A DNA stretch of 64,000 nt. It comes from Streptomyces sp. ERV7. Its GTDB lineage: Bacteria; Actinomycetota; Actinomycetes; Streptomycetales; Streptomycetaceae. Where the stretch lies: NCBI RefSeq assembly GCF_001653515.1, contig NZ_LYOY01000001.1, forward strand, positions 496,001-560,000. Direction: 5' to 3'. Both the position numbers and the translations under genes were made by a program. Positions 16,538-25,330 of this stretch are shown here, piece by piece. The notes under the pieces are model-generated. The model made no database searches and had not been told where the DNA came from. It saw only the letters and a program-made list of their open reading frames with translations. Position 1 is the first letter of the stretch, and each line of letters opens with the position of its first letter.

Positions 16538-19372
16538 ATGACAGAGGACCTCTCACCAGCCGAAGCGTACGCAGCTGCCCGGCTCCGCGCCGCCGAGCAG
16601 GCCACCGCGCTCGCACCCTTCCGCGACCTGTACGACTTCGATCTGGACCCCTTCCAGATCGAGGCGTGCAAGGCACTCGAGGCCGGCAAGGGCGTGCTCG
16701 TCGCCGCCCCGACCGGCTCCGGCAAGACCATCGTCGGCGAGTTCGCCGTGCACCTGGCCCTCCGGCAGGGCCGCAAGTGCTTCTACACGACGCCGATCAA
16801 GGCGCTCTCCAACCAGAAGTACGCCGACCTGGTCAGACGCTACGGCGCGGACAAGGTCGGCCTGCTCACCGGTGACAACAGCGTCAACTCCGAGGCGCCG
16901 GTGGTCGTGATGACCACCGAGGTGCTCCGCAACATGCTCTACGCGGGCTCCCAGTCGCTGATCGGCCTGGGCCACGTGGTCATGGACGAGGTGCACTACC
17001 TCTCCGACCGCTTCCGGGGCGCCGTCTGGGAAGAGGTGATCATCCACCTGCCCGAGTCGGTGACGCTGGTGTCACTGTCGGCGACCGTCTCGAACGCGGA
17101 GGAGTTCGGCGACTGGCTGGACACCGTGCGCGGCGACACCGAGGTGATCGTCTCCGAGGACCGCCCGGTCCCGCTCTGGCAGCATGTGCTGGCCGGCCGG
17201 CGGATGTACGACCTCTTCGAGGAGTCCACCGACCACGGCGGCCGCGGCGGCGCCCGGCGCGAGGTCAACCCGGACCTGCTGCGCATGGCCCGGATGGAGA
17301 ACCAGAAGACGTACAACCCGCGCGAGCGCAGACGCGGCAAGATGGTCCGCGAGGCCGACCGCGAGCGCGAGCGCCGCCAGCGCTCCCGGATCTGGACGCC
17401 GGGCCGCCCCGAGGTCATCGAACGGCTCGACGCCGAGGGCCTGTTGCCCGCCATCACCTTCATCTTCAGCCGGGCCGGCTGCGAGGCCGCCGTCCAGCAG
17501 TGCATGTACGCGGGCCTGCGCCTCAACGACGAGGACGGGCGCCAGAAGGTGCGCGAGATCGTCGAGGAGCGCACTGCCTCCATCCCCGGCGAGGACCTGC
17601 ACGTCCTGGGGTACTACGAGTGGCTGGAGGGCCTGGAGCGGGGCATCGCGGCCCACCACGCGGGCATGCTGCCGACCTTCAAGGAGGTCGTGGAGGAGCT
17701 GTTCGTAAGAGGCCTCGTCAAGGCCGTGTTCGCCACCGAGACGCTCGCCCTGGGCATCAACATGCCCGCCAGGACGGTCATCCTGGAGAAGCTGGTGAAG
17801 TGGAACGGCGAACAGCACGCCGACATCACCCCCGGTGAGTACACCCAGCTGACCGGCCGCGCCGGGCGCCGCGGCATCGACGTCGAGGGCCACGCCGTCG
17901 TGCTCTGGCAGCGCGGCATGGACCCGGGCGCGCTCGCGGGCCTCGCCGGTACGCGTACGTATCCGCTGCGCTCCAGCTTCAAGCCGTCGTACAACATGGC
18001 GGTGAACCTGGTCGAGCAGTTCGGCCGGCACCGCTCACGCGAGCTCCTGGAGACGTCCTTCGCGCAGTTCCAGGCGGACAAGTCCGTCGTCGGCATCTCC
18101 CGCCAGGTGCAGCGCAACGAGGAGGGCCTGGAGGGCTACCAGGAGGGCATGAGCTGCCACCTGGGGGACTTCGAGGAGTACGCGCGGCTGCGCCGCGCCC
18201 TCAAGGACCGCGAGACCGAGCTCGCCAAGCAGGGCGCCGGCCAGCGGCGGGCCGCCGCGGCCGCCTCGCTGGAGAAGCTCAAGCCCGGCGATGTGATCCA
18301 TGTGCCGACCGGCAAGTTCGCCGGGCTGGCGCTGGTGCTCGACCCGGGCATCCCGGCCGGGCGCTCCAACGGCCACCGCGGCTTCGACCAGCACGACGGG
18401 CCGCGCCCGCTGGTGCTGACCGCCGAGCGGCAGGTCAAGCGGCTGGCCGCGATCGACTTCCCGGTGCCGGTGGAGGCGATCGAGCGGATGAGGGTCCCCA
18501 AGTCCTTCAACGCGCGCTCGCCGCAGTCCCGTCGTGACCTCGCCTCCGCGCTGCGCACCAAGGCGGGCCACATCGTGCCCGAACGGCACCGCAGGGGCCG
18601 CGCCGAGGCCGCCGACGACCGCGAGATCGCCCGGCTGCGCGGCGAGCTGCGCGCCCACCCGTGCCACGGCTGCGACGAGCGCGAGGACCACGCCCGCTGG
18701 GCCGAGCGCTACTACCGGCTCAAGCGGGACACCCAGCAGCTGGAGCACCGTATCGAAGGGCGGACGAACACCATCGCCCGCACCTTCGACCGGATCGTGG
18801 CGCTCCTGACCGAGCTGGACTATCTGCGCGACGACGAGGTCACCGAGCACGGCCGCCGCCTCGCCCGGCTCTACGGCGAGCTGGACCTGCTCGCCAGCGA
18901 GTGCCTGCGCGCGGGCGTCTGGGAGGGCCTCAGCCCGGCCGAACTGGCCGCGTGTGTCTCGGCGTTGGTGTTCGAGGCCCGCCAGGCCGACGACGCGGTG
19001 GCGCCCAAGCTGCCCTCGGGCGCGGCCAAGGCGGCGCTCGGCGAGATGGTCCGCATCTGGGGCCGCCTCGACGCGCTGGAGGAGGACCACAAGATCAACC
19101 AGGCGGAGGGCGTCGGCCAGCGCGAGCCCGACCTCGGCTTCGCCTGGGCGGCCTTCCAGTGGGCATCGGGCCAGGGCCTGGACGAGGTCCTGCGCGAGGC
19201 GGAGATGCCCGCGGGCGACTTCGTCCGCTGGTGCAAGCAGGTCATCGACGTACTCGGCCAGATCGCGGCGGCGGCCCCCGGCTCCGCCGCCGGCAGCACG
19301 GTCACCAAGAACGCCCGCAAGGCGGTGGAGGCGCTGCTGAGGGGTGTGGTGGCGTACAGCTCGGTGGGCTGA
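16538..19372 (+). CDS. helY: DEAD/DEAH-box RNA helicase, HelY/Ski2-Mtr4-like
   Basis: A 944-residue superfamily 2 helicase. Motif I is APTGSGKT (about residue 66), motif II DEVH, motif III LSATVSNAEEFG, and motif VI TGRAGRRGID. The C-terminal half contains the DSHCT-type helical region (LSPAELAACVSALVFEAR...). Family members unwind RNA, probably in turnover or surveillance, but the bacterial function is poorly defined. The downstream position relative to tatAC is conserved in streptomycetes as I recall. Confidence 0.92.
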   Translation: MTEDLSPAEAYAAARLRAAEQATALAPFRDLYDFDLDPFQIEACKALEAGKGVLVAAPTGSGKTIVGEFAVHLALRQGRKCFYTTPIKALSNQKYADLVRRYGADKVGLLTGDNSVNSEAPVVVMTTEVLRNMLYAGSQSLIGLGHVVMDEVHYLSDRFRGAVWEEVIIHLPESVTLVSLSATVSNAEEFGDWLDTVRGDTEVIVSEDRPVPLWQHVLAGRRMYDLFEESTDHGGRGGARREVNPDLLRMARMENQKTYNPRERRRGKMVREADRERERRQRSRIWTPGRPEVIERLDAEGLLPAITFIFSRAGCEAAVQQCMYAGLRLNDEDGRQKVREIVEERTASIPGEDLHVLGYYEWLEGLERGIAAHHAGMLPTFKEVVEELFVRGLVKAVFATETLALGINMPARTVILEKLVKWNGEQHADITPGEYTQLTGRAGRRGIDVEGHAVVLWQRGMDPGALAGLAGTRTYPLRSSFKPSYNMAVNLVEQFGRHRSRELLETSFAQFQADKSVVGISRQVQRNEEGLEGYQEGMSCHLGDFEEYARLRRALKDRETELAKQGAGQRRAAAAASLEKLKPGDVIHVPTGKFAGLALVLDPGIPAGRSNGHRGFDQHDGPRPLVLTAERQVKRLAAIDFPVPVEAIERMRVPKSFNARSPQSRRDLASALRTKAGHIVPERHRRGRAEAADDREIARLRGELRAHPCHGCDEREDHARWAERYYRLKRDTQQLEHRIEGRTNTIARTFDRIVALLTELDYLRDDEVTEHGRRLARLYGELDLLASECLRAGVWEGLSPAELAACVSALVFEARQADDAVAPKLPSGAAKAALGEMVRIWGRLDALEEDHKINQAEGVGQREPDLGFAWAAFQWASGQGLDEVLREAEMPAGDFVRWCKQVIDVLGQIAAAAPGSAAGSTVTKNARKAVEALLRGVVAYSSVG

Positions 19373-19414
19373 GCGTCCCTCTGTGGGGTTCGTCTGCGGG
19401 CCGTCTGTGGCTGG

Positions 19415-19464
19415 TCGCGCGGTTCCCGCGCCCCTGGGTACCCAGGGGCGCGGGAACCGCGCGA
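19415..19464. repeat. 50-bp perfect palindrome, Streptomyces intergenic repeat
   Basis: Twenty-five bases are followed by their exact reverse complement with no loop; the centre is GGGTACCC. The arm contains GCGCGGTTCCCGCGCCCCTG, the GGGGCGCGGGGAACCGCGCG-type motif scattered through Streptomyces genomes. A single-arm relative lies at 30531-30559. It separates the convergent helicase and siderophore-interacting genes and may also terminate transcription. Confidence 0.85.
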
Positions 19465-19545
19465 GCAACCCGGCACGGTCCGCGGACACATGGGGGCGGA
19501 GCCCAGGGGGAGGGGTTGCCCTCAGGGTTGCCCTCCCCCTTCGCG

Positions 19546-20391
19546 CTACGCCGAAGCGGACTCCTGCTCCCGCTCCACCTGCTCGTTCCACTCGCGCTTG
19601 ACCGCGCGCCAGGCCTCGTCGCTCTGGCCCAGGCGCCAGTAGCCGGAGATGGAGAGGCGGTCGCGGGGGATCTCCCGCTCCAGACGCAGCTGGCGGCGGA
19701 GCTCCTTCACGAAGCCCGCCTCGCCGTGCACGAACGCGTGGACGTCGCCCTCGGGGAACGCCAGCTCCCGCACCGCCGCGACCAGCGGGTCGCCCACCGG
19801 GGCGTCGCCGCGGTGCAGCCAGGTCACCTCGACCCCGTCGGGGGCGAGGATCTTCTGCTCCTCCTCCGGGCCGGGGACCTCCAGGAAGGCGTGGACGACC
19901 GCGCCCTCGGGCATCGCCTCCAGCGCGGCGGCGATCGCCGGGAGGGCGCTCTCGTCGCCGACCAGGAGGTGCCAGTCGGCGGCCGGGTCCGGGGCGTAGC
20001 CACCGCCGGGGCCGGAGAAGCGGATGACGTCGCCGACCTGGGCACGGGCGGCCCACGGGCCGGCCAGGCCCTCGTCGCCGTGGACCACGAAGTCGATGCT
20101 CAGCTCGTCCCGCTCGGCGTCCCACGCCCGGACCGTGTACGTCCGGTTGCTCGGCCACTGGTCGCGCGGGAACTCGGTCCGCACGCGCTCCAGGTCGAAC
20201 GGCTCGGGGTAGGTCACCCCGGGCGCCGGGAAGAGCAGCTTCACATAGTGGTCGGTGTACCCGTCGAGGGCGAAGCCGCTCGCCGCCGCGCCCCCCAGGA
20301 CCACCCGCACCATGTGCGGAGTGATCCACTCCGTCCGCACGACGTGCGTCTCATGGGCCCGCGGCCCCTTGCGGGCCGGTCGTTCTGCCAC
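19546..20391 (-). CDS. Siderophore-interacting protein (FAD-dependent ferric-siderophore reductase)
   Basis: A 281-residue protein with an N-terminal FAD-binding beta barrel (TPHMVRVVLGG...SNRTYTVRAWDAERDELSIDFVVHGDEGLAGPWA) and a C-terminal SIP NAD(P)H domain (WHLLVGDESALPAIAAALEAMP, VHAFVHGEAGFVKELRRQL, ISGYWRLGQSDEAWR). Such enzymes release iron from siderophores by reduction. The GTG at 20391 is preferred (GGGGAGAAC upstream); an in-frame ATG lies about 34 codons further up but would read through the iron box. Repression by iron through DmdR/DtxR is expected. Confidence 0.93.
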   Translation of the reverse strand: MAERPARKGPRAHETHVVRTEWITPHMVRVVLGGAAASGFALDGYTDHYVKLLFPAPGVTYPEPFDLERVRTEFPRDQWPSNRTYTVRAWDAERDELSIDFVVHGDEGLAGPWAARAQVGDVIRFSGPGGGYAPDPAADWHLLVGDESALPAIAAALEAMPEGAVVHAFLEVPGPEEEQKILAPDGVEVTWLHRGDAPVGDPLVAAVRELAFPEGDVHAFVHGEAGFVKELRRQLRLEREIPRDRLSISGYWRLGQSDEAWRAVKREWNEQVEREQESASA

Positions 20392-20452
20392 AGCGTTCTC
20401 CCCTGATGTGTGCCGGACCCGTCTGCCCGGCGCGCTGAACCGTCTGCTCTTC

Positions 20453-20471
20453 TTAGGTTTACCTAAGTTAG
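20453..20471 (-). promoter_or_regulatory. Iron box (DtxR/DmdR operator)
   Basis: The plus-strand sequence is TTAGGTTTACCTAAGTTAG. Read on the minus strand it matches the DtxR-type consensus TTAGGTTAGGCTAACCTAA at 14 of 19 positions by my count. It lies about 60 bases upstream of the siderophore-interacting gene. Confidence 0.75.
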
Positions 20472-20539
20472 CACCCCGGCCCTCTGGGTTCACTTCATTA
20501 CCGGCCCCGGCCGACAGTGCCCCCGGCCCCCCTCGGTAC

Positions 20540-21463
20540 TCAGCGCCCCAGCGTCGTGAGCAGCCGGGTCAGGGAGCTGCCCAGGCCCCAGCGCCGCGCC
20601 AGCTCGTCCACCGTCTCCGGATGCAGCGCCTCGGCCGGCAGCGCCGGGTCGAACGCGGGCAGCGGCACGTCGAGCGCCACCCGGACCACCTTCGGGGCCA
20701 CGTCCAGATACGCGGCGGCCTCCACGATGCCCCGGCGCTTGGCGGGGGTGAGACGGGAGGTGCGGTCACCGGCCGCCGTACGCACGCCCGCCAGGTCGCC
20801 GTACTCCGTGATCAGCTGCGCGGCCGTCTTCTCGCCGATGCCCTTCACGCCCGGCAGGCCGTCGCTGGCGTCGCCGCGCAGGGCCGCGAAGTCCGCGTAC
20901 TGATCGGCCCGGACCCCGTACTTCGTACGGATCAGGTCCTCGTCGACCGCGTCGCAGTCGCCGACGCCCTTGCGCGGGTAGAGGACCCGCACCCCGCGCT
21001 CGTCGTCGACCAGCTGGAACAGGTCGCGGTCGCCCGTGACGATGTCCACCGGGCCGGGCGCCGCCGCGGCCAGGGTGCCGATCACGTCGTCCGCCTCGAA
21101 CCCCGCCACGCCGACGCGGGCGATGCCCAGCGCGTCCAGGACCGCCTCGATCACCGGGACCTGCGGGGACAGCGTGTCCGGGACCTCCTCCTCGTCCGGG
21201 ACGCCGTCGGCCGTCTCCTCGGCCACCCGGTGCGCCTTGTACGACGGGATCAGCTCGACGCGCCAGTGCGGGCGCCAGTCCGCGTCCATACAGGCCACCA
21301 GGTCGTCCGGATGGTGGTCCTGGACGAGGCGGGTGATGAAGTCGAGCAGGCCGCGCACGGCGTTGACCGGGGTGCCGTCCGGGGCCCGGACCGAGTCGGG
21401 CACCCCGAAATAGGCGCGGAAGTACAGGGAAGCGGTGTCGAGGAGCATCAGGCGTCGCGTCAC
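20540..21463 (-). CDS. 5'-3' exonuclease (DNA polymerase I N-terminal-like)
   Basis: A 307-residue stand-alone 5'-nuclease/flap endonuclease. The acidic metal ligands are visible in LLLDTASLYFRAYFG, VACMDADWRPHWR, GVAGFEADDVIGTLA and TGDRDLFQLVDD, and the helix-hairpin-helix is in ALRGDASDGLPGVKGIGEKTAAQL. It probably processes flaps or RNA primers alongside Pol I. The GTG start is at 21463. Confidence 0.93.
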   Translation of the reverse strand: MTRRLMLLDTASLYFRAYFGVPDSVRAPDGTPVNAVRGLLDFITRLVQDHHPDDLVACMDADWRPHWRVELIPSYKAHRVAEETADGVPDEEEVPDTLSPQVPVIEAVLDALGIARVGVAGFEADDVIGTLAAAAPGPVDIVTGDRDLFQLVDDERGVRVLYPRKGVGDCDAVDEDLIRTKYGVRADQYADFAALRGDASDGLPGVKGIGEKTAAQLITEYGDLAGVRTAAGDRTSRLTPAKRRGIVEAAAYLDVAPKVVRVALDVPLPAFDPALPAEALHPETVDELARRWGLGSSLTRLLTTLGR

Positions 21464-21700
21464 ACCCCGATGATGCCGCAGCCCACCGACAACGCCGACA
21501 GCCTCGGGGCGCGGCAGTGAACTGGATCACCTTTCCGTTTGCTCCGGGTAAAGCCGGGCAGGCGCGGCGCCGGAGCGGACTCTCGTATGCGTTTTTCACG
21601 ACCACGACACCGCGTACAGGGCGACGGACCGAATCCGCGCCGCTCCACGGCCCGCCGGCGGGGGATGCGGGCCGTTCTCAGTTCTACCCGTGAGGTTTAT
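21464..21700. other. Intergenic region between exonuclease and betaine transporter
   Basis: 237 bases separating divergent genes; it must hold both promoters. No strong inverted repeat or known operator was recognised. Confidence 0.3.
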
Positions 21701-22765
21701 GTGTCCACGCTGCAAGCCGAGCAGCTCTACAAGGTGTTCGGCAGACGACCCGACGACGCGGTCCGCAGGCTCGAAGGCGGCGCCGACCGCGACGAGCTGC
21801 GGGCCGACGGGACGACCGCGGCGGTGATCGACGCGTCGTTCACGGTCGAGCCCGGCCAGATCTTCGTCGTCATGGGGCTGTCCGGGTCCGGAAAGTCCAC
21901 GCTGCTGCGGATGCTCAACGGGCTCCTGGAGCCCACCTCCGGGCGGGTGCTCTTCGACGGGCAGGACCTGACCGGTCTGAGCCCGCGCGATCTGCGCACC
22001 GTCCGCTCCACCAAGATCAGCATGGTGTTCCAGCACTTCGCGCTCTTCCCGCACCGCAGTGTCCTGGAGAACGCCGCGTACGGCCTTGAGGTCCAGGGCG
22101 TGCCGCGCGCCGAGCGCGAGAAGCGCGCCGCCGAGGCCCTGGAGCTCACCGGTCTGGCCGGCTGGGGCGACTCCTGGCCGGATGAGCTCTCCGGCGGAAT
22201 GCAGCAGCGCGTGGGCCTGGCCCGGGCGCTCGCCACCGACGCCGACCTGCTCCTCATGGACGAGTCCTTCAGCGCGCTCGACCCGTTGATCCGGCGCGAC
22301 ATGCAGGACCAGCTCCTCGAACTCCAGAAGCGCCTGAAGAAGACCATCGTGTTCATCACCCACGACCTCAACGAGGCCATGCGGCTCGGCGACAACATCG
22401 CCGTCATGCGCGACGGACGGATCGTCCAGCTCGGCAGCGCCGAGGACATCCTCCTGACGCCCGCCAACGACTACGTCGCCTCGTTCATCCAGGACGTCGA
22501 CCGCTCCCGGGTGCTCACCGCCCTGTCCGTGATGACCGAGCCGCACCGCCCCGACGCCGGGAGCTGCGACTGCGAGACCGTCACGGCCGACACCAGCGTC
22601 GCGGACCTGTGCGCCGTCGCCGCGCGCGTGCCGCACCCCGTCGCCGTCAAGGACAGCGACGGTTCGCTGCTCGGCGTCGTACCGCAGGAGCGGCTGATCG
22701 CCTTCCTCGGGGACGACCAGCGCGGGCCGGTCGTCTGCTCGGCCCAGGAGGTGGCCCGTGCCTAG
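21701..22765 (+). CDS. Glycine betaine/proline ABC transporter, ATP-binding subunit
   Basis: A 354-residue ProV/OpuAA-type ATPase: Walker A GLSGSGKST, Q-loop region, signature LSGGMQQR, Walker B LLLMDESFSALDP, H-loop FITHD, and a C-terminal CBS-like regulatory domain. The N-terminal segment LQAEQLYKVFGRRPDDAVRRLEGG is typical. GTG at 21701 is chosen because family similarity begins there. Its stop overlaps the next start by 8 bases. Role: ATP-driven osmoprotectant uptake. Confidence 0.93.
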   Translation: MSTLQAEQLYKVFGRRPDDAVRRLEGGADRDELRADGTTAAVIDASFTVEPGQIFVVMGLSGSGKSTLLRMLNGLLEPTSGRVLFDGQDLTGLSPRDLRTVRSTKISMVFQHFALFPHRSVLENAAYGLEVQGVPRAEREKRAAEALELTGLAGWGDSWPDELSGGMQQRVGLARALATDADLLLMDESFSALDPLIRRDMQDQLLELQKRLKKTIVFITHDLNEAMRLGDNIAVMRDGRIVQLGSAEDILLTPANDYVASFIQDVDRSRVLTALSVMTEPHRPDAGSCDCETVTADTSVADLCAVAARVPHPVAVKDSDGSLLGVVPQERLIAFLGDDQRGPVVCSAQEVARA

Positions 22766-24554
22766 GCTCCCTCTCGGCGAGTGGGTGGACAGTGCCGTCA
22801 CCTTCCTCCAGAACCACCTCTCCTGGCTGTTCGACGCCATCAGCAAGGTCGTCAACGGCATGTACGACGGCATCGACGCCGTCCTGTCCGCGCCCCACCC
22901 GCTGCTCTTCGCGGGCATCCTCGCCGTCGTCGCCTGGTGGCTGCGCGGTCTGGTCGCCGGGGTGCTCGCCTTCGGCGGGTTCGCCCTGATCGACTCGATC
23001 GAGCTGTGGGACGAGGCGATGTCGACGCTGTCGCTGGTCCTCGTGGCGACCGTCGTCACCCTGGTCCTCGCGGTGCCGCTCGGCATCTGGTCGTCCCGGT
23101 CCAAGACCGTGAGCGCGATCAGCCGGCCGGTCCTGGACTTCATGCAGACCATGCCCGCCATGGTCTATCTGATCCCCGGCATCATCTTCTTCGGCGTCGG
23201 CGTGGTCCCCGGCATCATCGCCACCATCGTCTTCTCGCTGCCCCCGGGCGTGCGGATGACGGAGCTCGGCATCCGCCAGGTCGACCCCGAACTCGTCGAG
23301 GCGGCCGAGGCGTTCGGCACCACCCCGCGCAACACCCTGCTCAGGGTCCAGCTCCCGCTGGCGCTGCCCACCATCATGGCGGGCGTCAACCAGGTCATCA
23401 TGCTGGGCCTGTCCATGGTCGTCATCGCGGGCATGGTCGGCGGCGGCGGCCTCGGCGGCGCGGTCTACCGCGCCATCGGCAACGTCGACATCGGCCTGGG
23501 CTTCGAGGCGGGCATCTCCATCGTCATCCTCGCCATGTACCTGGACCGGATGACCGGCGCGCTCGGCCGCCAGGTCTCGCCGGTCGGCCGCCGGGCCCTC
23601 GCCCGCGCGCGGACCTCCGGCGCCAAGATCTGGAACCACCGCCCGCAGCCCGCCGTCGCGGTCGTCGGCGTGGTCGTCCTCGCGCTCGTGGCCGGCGGCA
23701 TGGGCATGTTCGGCTCCTCGTCCACGGCCACCGCCTCCGGCGCCGAGAACGTCGGCAAGGGCAAGAAGGTCTCCCTGGGCTACATCCCCTGGGACGAGGG
23801 CATCGCCTCCACCTTCCTCTGGAAGGAGCTGCTGGAGCGGCGGGGCTACAAGGTCGACACCAAGCAGTACGAGGCGGGCGCGCTCTACACCGGTATGGCG
23901 GGCGGCCAGATCGACTTCGAGACCGACTCCTGGCTCCCGGTCACCCACGCCAACTACTGGCAGAAGTACCACGACAAGCTGGAGGACCTGGGCTCCTGGT
24001 ACGGCCCGACCTCGCTGGAGCTGAGCGTGCCCTCGTACATGAAGGGCATCGACTCGCTGGACGACCTCAAGGGGAAGTCCGGCCAGTTCAAGGGCAGGAT
24101 CATCGGCATCGAGCCGAGCGCCGGGATGATGGGCCTGCTCAAGGACAAGGTCCTCAAGGAGTACGGCCTGGACGGCGAGTACAAGGTCGTCGACGGCTCG
24201 ACGCCGTCCATGCTCGCCGAGCTGAAGCGCGCGTACGCCAAGAAGGAGCCCATCGCGGTGACCCTCTGGTCGCCGCACTGGGCGTACAGCACGTACGACC
24301 TCAAGAAGCTCAAGGACCCCAAGGGCACCTGGGGCAAGGGCGACGGGGTACACACCCTGGCCCGAAAGGGCTTCGCCGGCGACAACCCGAAGGCCGCCGC
24401 CTGGCTGAAGGGCTTCAAGATGACCGAGCAGCAGCTCACCGGTCTGGAAGCCAAGATCCAGTCGACCGGCAAGGGCAAGGAGCAGGAGGCGGTCCGCGCC
24501 TGGCTCGACGACAACCCGGGCCTCGCCGACAAGTGGACGCCTGTCGGCGGCTGA
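22758..24554 (+). CDS. Glycine betaine ABC transporter: permease fused to substrate-binding domain
   Basis: A 598-residue fusion. Residues about 1-285 are a ProW/OpuAB permease (membrane helices; coupling-helix region VDPELVEAAEAFGTTPRNTLLRVQLPLALPTIMAG). One further membrane helix (about 300-320) leads to an OpuAC-type betaine-binding domain (about 335-598) carrying KVSLGYIPWDEGIASTFLWKELLERRGY. Tethering the receptor to the permease is known from OpuA-type systems. The fused receptor faces outward. Translationally coupled to the ATPase gene upstream. Confidence 0.93.
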   Translation: MPRLPLGEWVDSAVTFLQNHLSWLFDAISKVVNGMYDGIDAVLSAPHPLLFAGILAVVAWWLRGLVAGVLAFGGFALIDSIELWDEAMSTLSLVLVATVVTLVLAVPLGIWSSRSKTVSAISRPVLDFMQTMPAMVYLIPGIIFFGVGVVPGIIATIVFSLPPGVRMTELGIRQVDPELVEAAEAFGTTPRNTLLRVQLPLALPTIMAGVNQVIMLGLSMVVIAGMVGGGGLGGAVYRAIGNVDIGLGFEAGISIVILAMYLDRMTGALGRQVSPVGRRALARARTSGAKIWNHRPQPAVAVVGVVVLALVAGGMGMFGSSSTATASGAENVGKGKKVSLGYIPWDEGIASTFLWKELLERRGYKVDTKQYEAGALYTGMAGGQIDFETDSWLPVTHANYWQKYHDKLEDLGSWYGPTSLELSVPSYMKGIDSLDDLKGKSGQFKGRIIGIEPSAGMMGLLKDKVLKEYGLDGEYKVVDGSTPSMLAELKRAYAKKEPIAVTLWSPHWAYSTYDLKKLKDPKGTWGKGDGVHTLARKGFAGDNPKAAAWLKGFKMTEQQLTGLEAKIQSTGKGKEQEAVRAWLDDNPGLADKWTPVGG

Positions 24555-24606
24555 CCGCACCGCCACGAAGGCACCTCTGACGGCCGAACGGTTTCGGCCG
24601 CCCGCA

Positions 24607-24649
24607 CACGGATGGGGCCCCGCCGGACACCGGCGGGGCCCCATCCGTG
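24607..24649 (+). terminator. Strong hairpin terminator after the betaine transporter
   Basis: A perfect 20-bp stem (24607-24626 with 24630-24649) around the 3-base loop ACA, beginning CACGGATGGGGCCCC. Confidence 0.85.
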
Positions 24650-24778
24650 CGGGTACGCCCAGCACGCCGTGCGGGCACTCTTCTTCCGCGTGATGGTGCC
24701 CCAGGGCGCCGAAGCTGCGTAGGGTGCATGCAGTGCGGCGGCCGGAGTGGACCAGGTGACGGGGAGGGAGCCGGAGAG

Positions 24779-25330
24779 ATGGACGACAAGGAAACTCTTC
24801 GGGTGGGAGTCGCGGTGCGGCGGCTCCGACGCGAGCTGGGGCTGACGCTCGCCGCGGTCGCGCAGCGCAGCGGCCTCTCGGTGCCGTTCCTGAGCCAGAT
24901 CGAGAACGAACGCGCCCGCCCCAGCCCCCGCTCCCTCGCGCGCGTGGCCGACGCCCTGGGCACCACCGTGCCCGAGCTGTACGACGCGGCCGACACCGCG
25001 CGTACGGTCGAGGTCGCCCGCGCCGACGACGGTGACGGCGGCGGGGTGCGCCAGCTGCTGCGCGGCCACCACCAGCTGCACGCCATGGAGTTCACCGGCG
25101 AGCACGACACCGCGCGCGAGTTCCAGCACCGCAACGACGAGTTGATGTACGTGGCCGACGGCGCCGCCGAGGTCGAGGCGGAGGGCCGGGCCTACCGTCT
25201 GGAGCGCGGCGACACACTGTGCCTGTCCGGCGGGGTGCGGCACCGCTGGCGCGCGGCCGTGCCCGGCACCCGGATCCTGCTCGTGGCGGTCGCCGACCAC
25301 ATCGAGGCGATCGAGGAGACCCGCCACTGA
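24779..25330 (+). CDS. XRE-family regulator with C-terminal cupin domain
   Basis: A 183-residue protein with an N-terminal HTH (LGLTLAAVAQRSGLSVPFLSQIENERARPSPRSLARVADALG) and a C-terminal cupin (ELMYVADGAAEVEAEGRAYRLERGDTLCLSGGVRHRWR). This architecture binds DNA through the HTH and a small metabolite in the cupin. GGAGGGAGCCGGAGAG precedes the ATG. The next gene starts on its stop codon, so both are coupled. Confidence 0.9.
   Translation: MDDKETLRVGVAVRRLRRELGLTLAAVAQRSGLSVPFLSQIENERARPSPRSLARVADALGTTVPELYDAADTARTVEVARADDGDGGGVRQLLRGHHQLHAMEFTGEHDTAREFQHRNDELMYVADGAAEVEAEGRAYRLERGDTLCLSGGVRHRWRAAVPGTRILLVAVADHIEAIEETRH

Noticed and set aside
19415..19464. Palindrome as a phage attachment site or replication-origin element
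   Set aside because: No integrase, tRNA or dnaA-box cluster nearby, and the arm is a common Streptomyces intergenic motif.
18035..20329. Minus-strand open frame spanning the helicase 3' end and the siderophore-interacting gene
   Set aside because: Low-complexity translation and overlap with two strongly supported genes and the palindrome.
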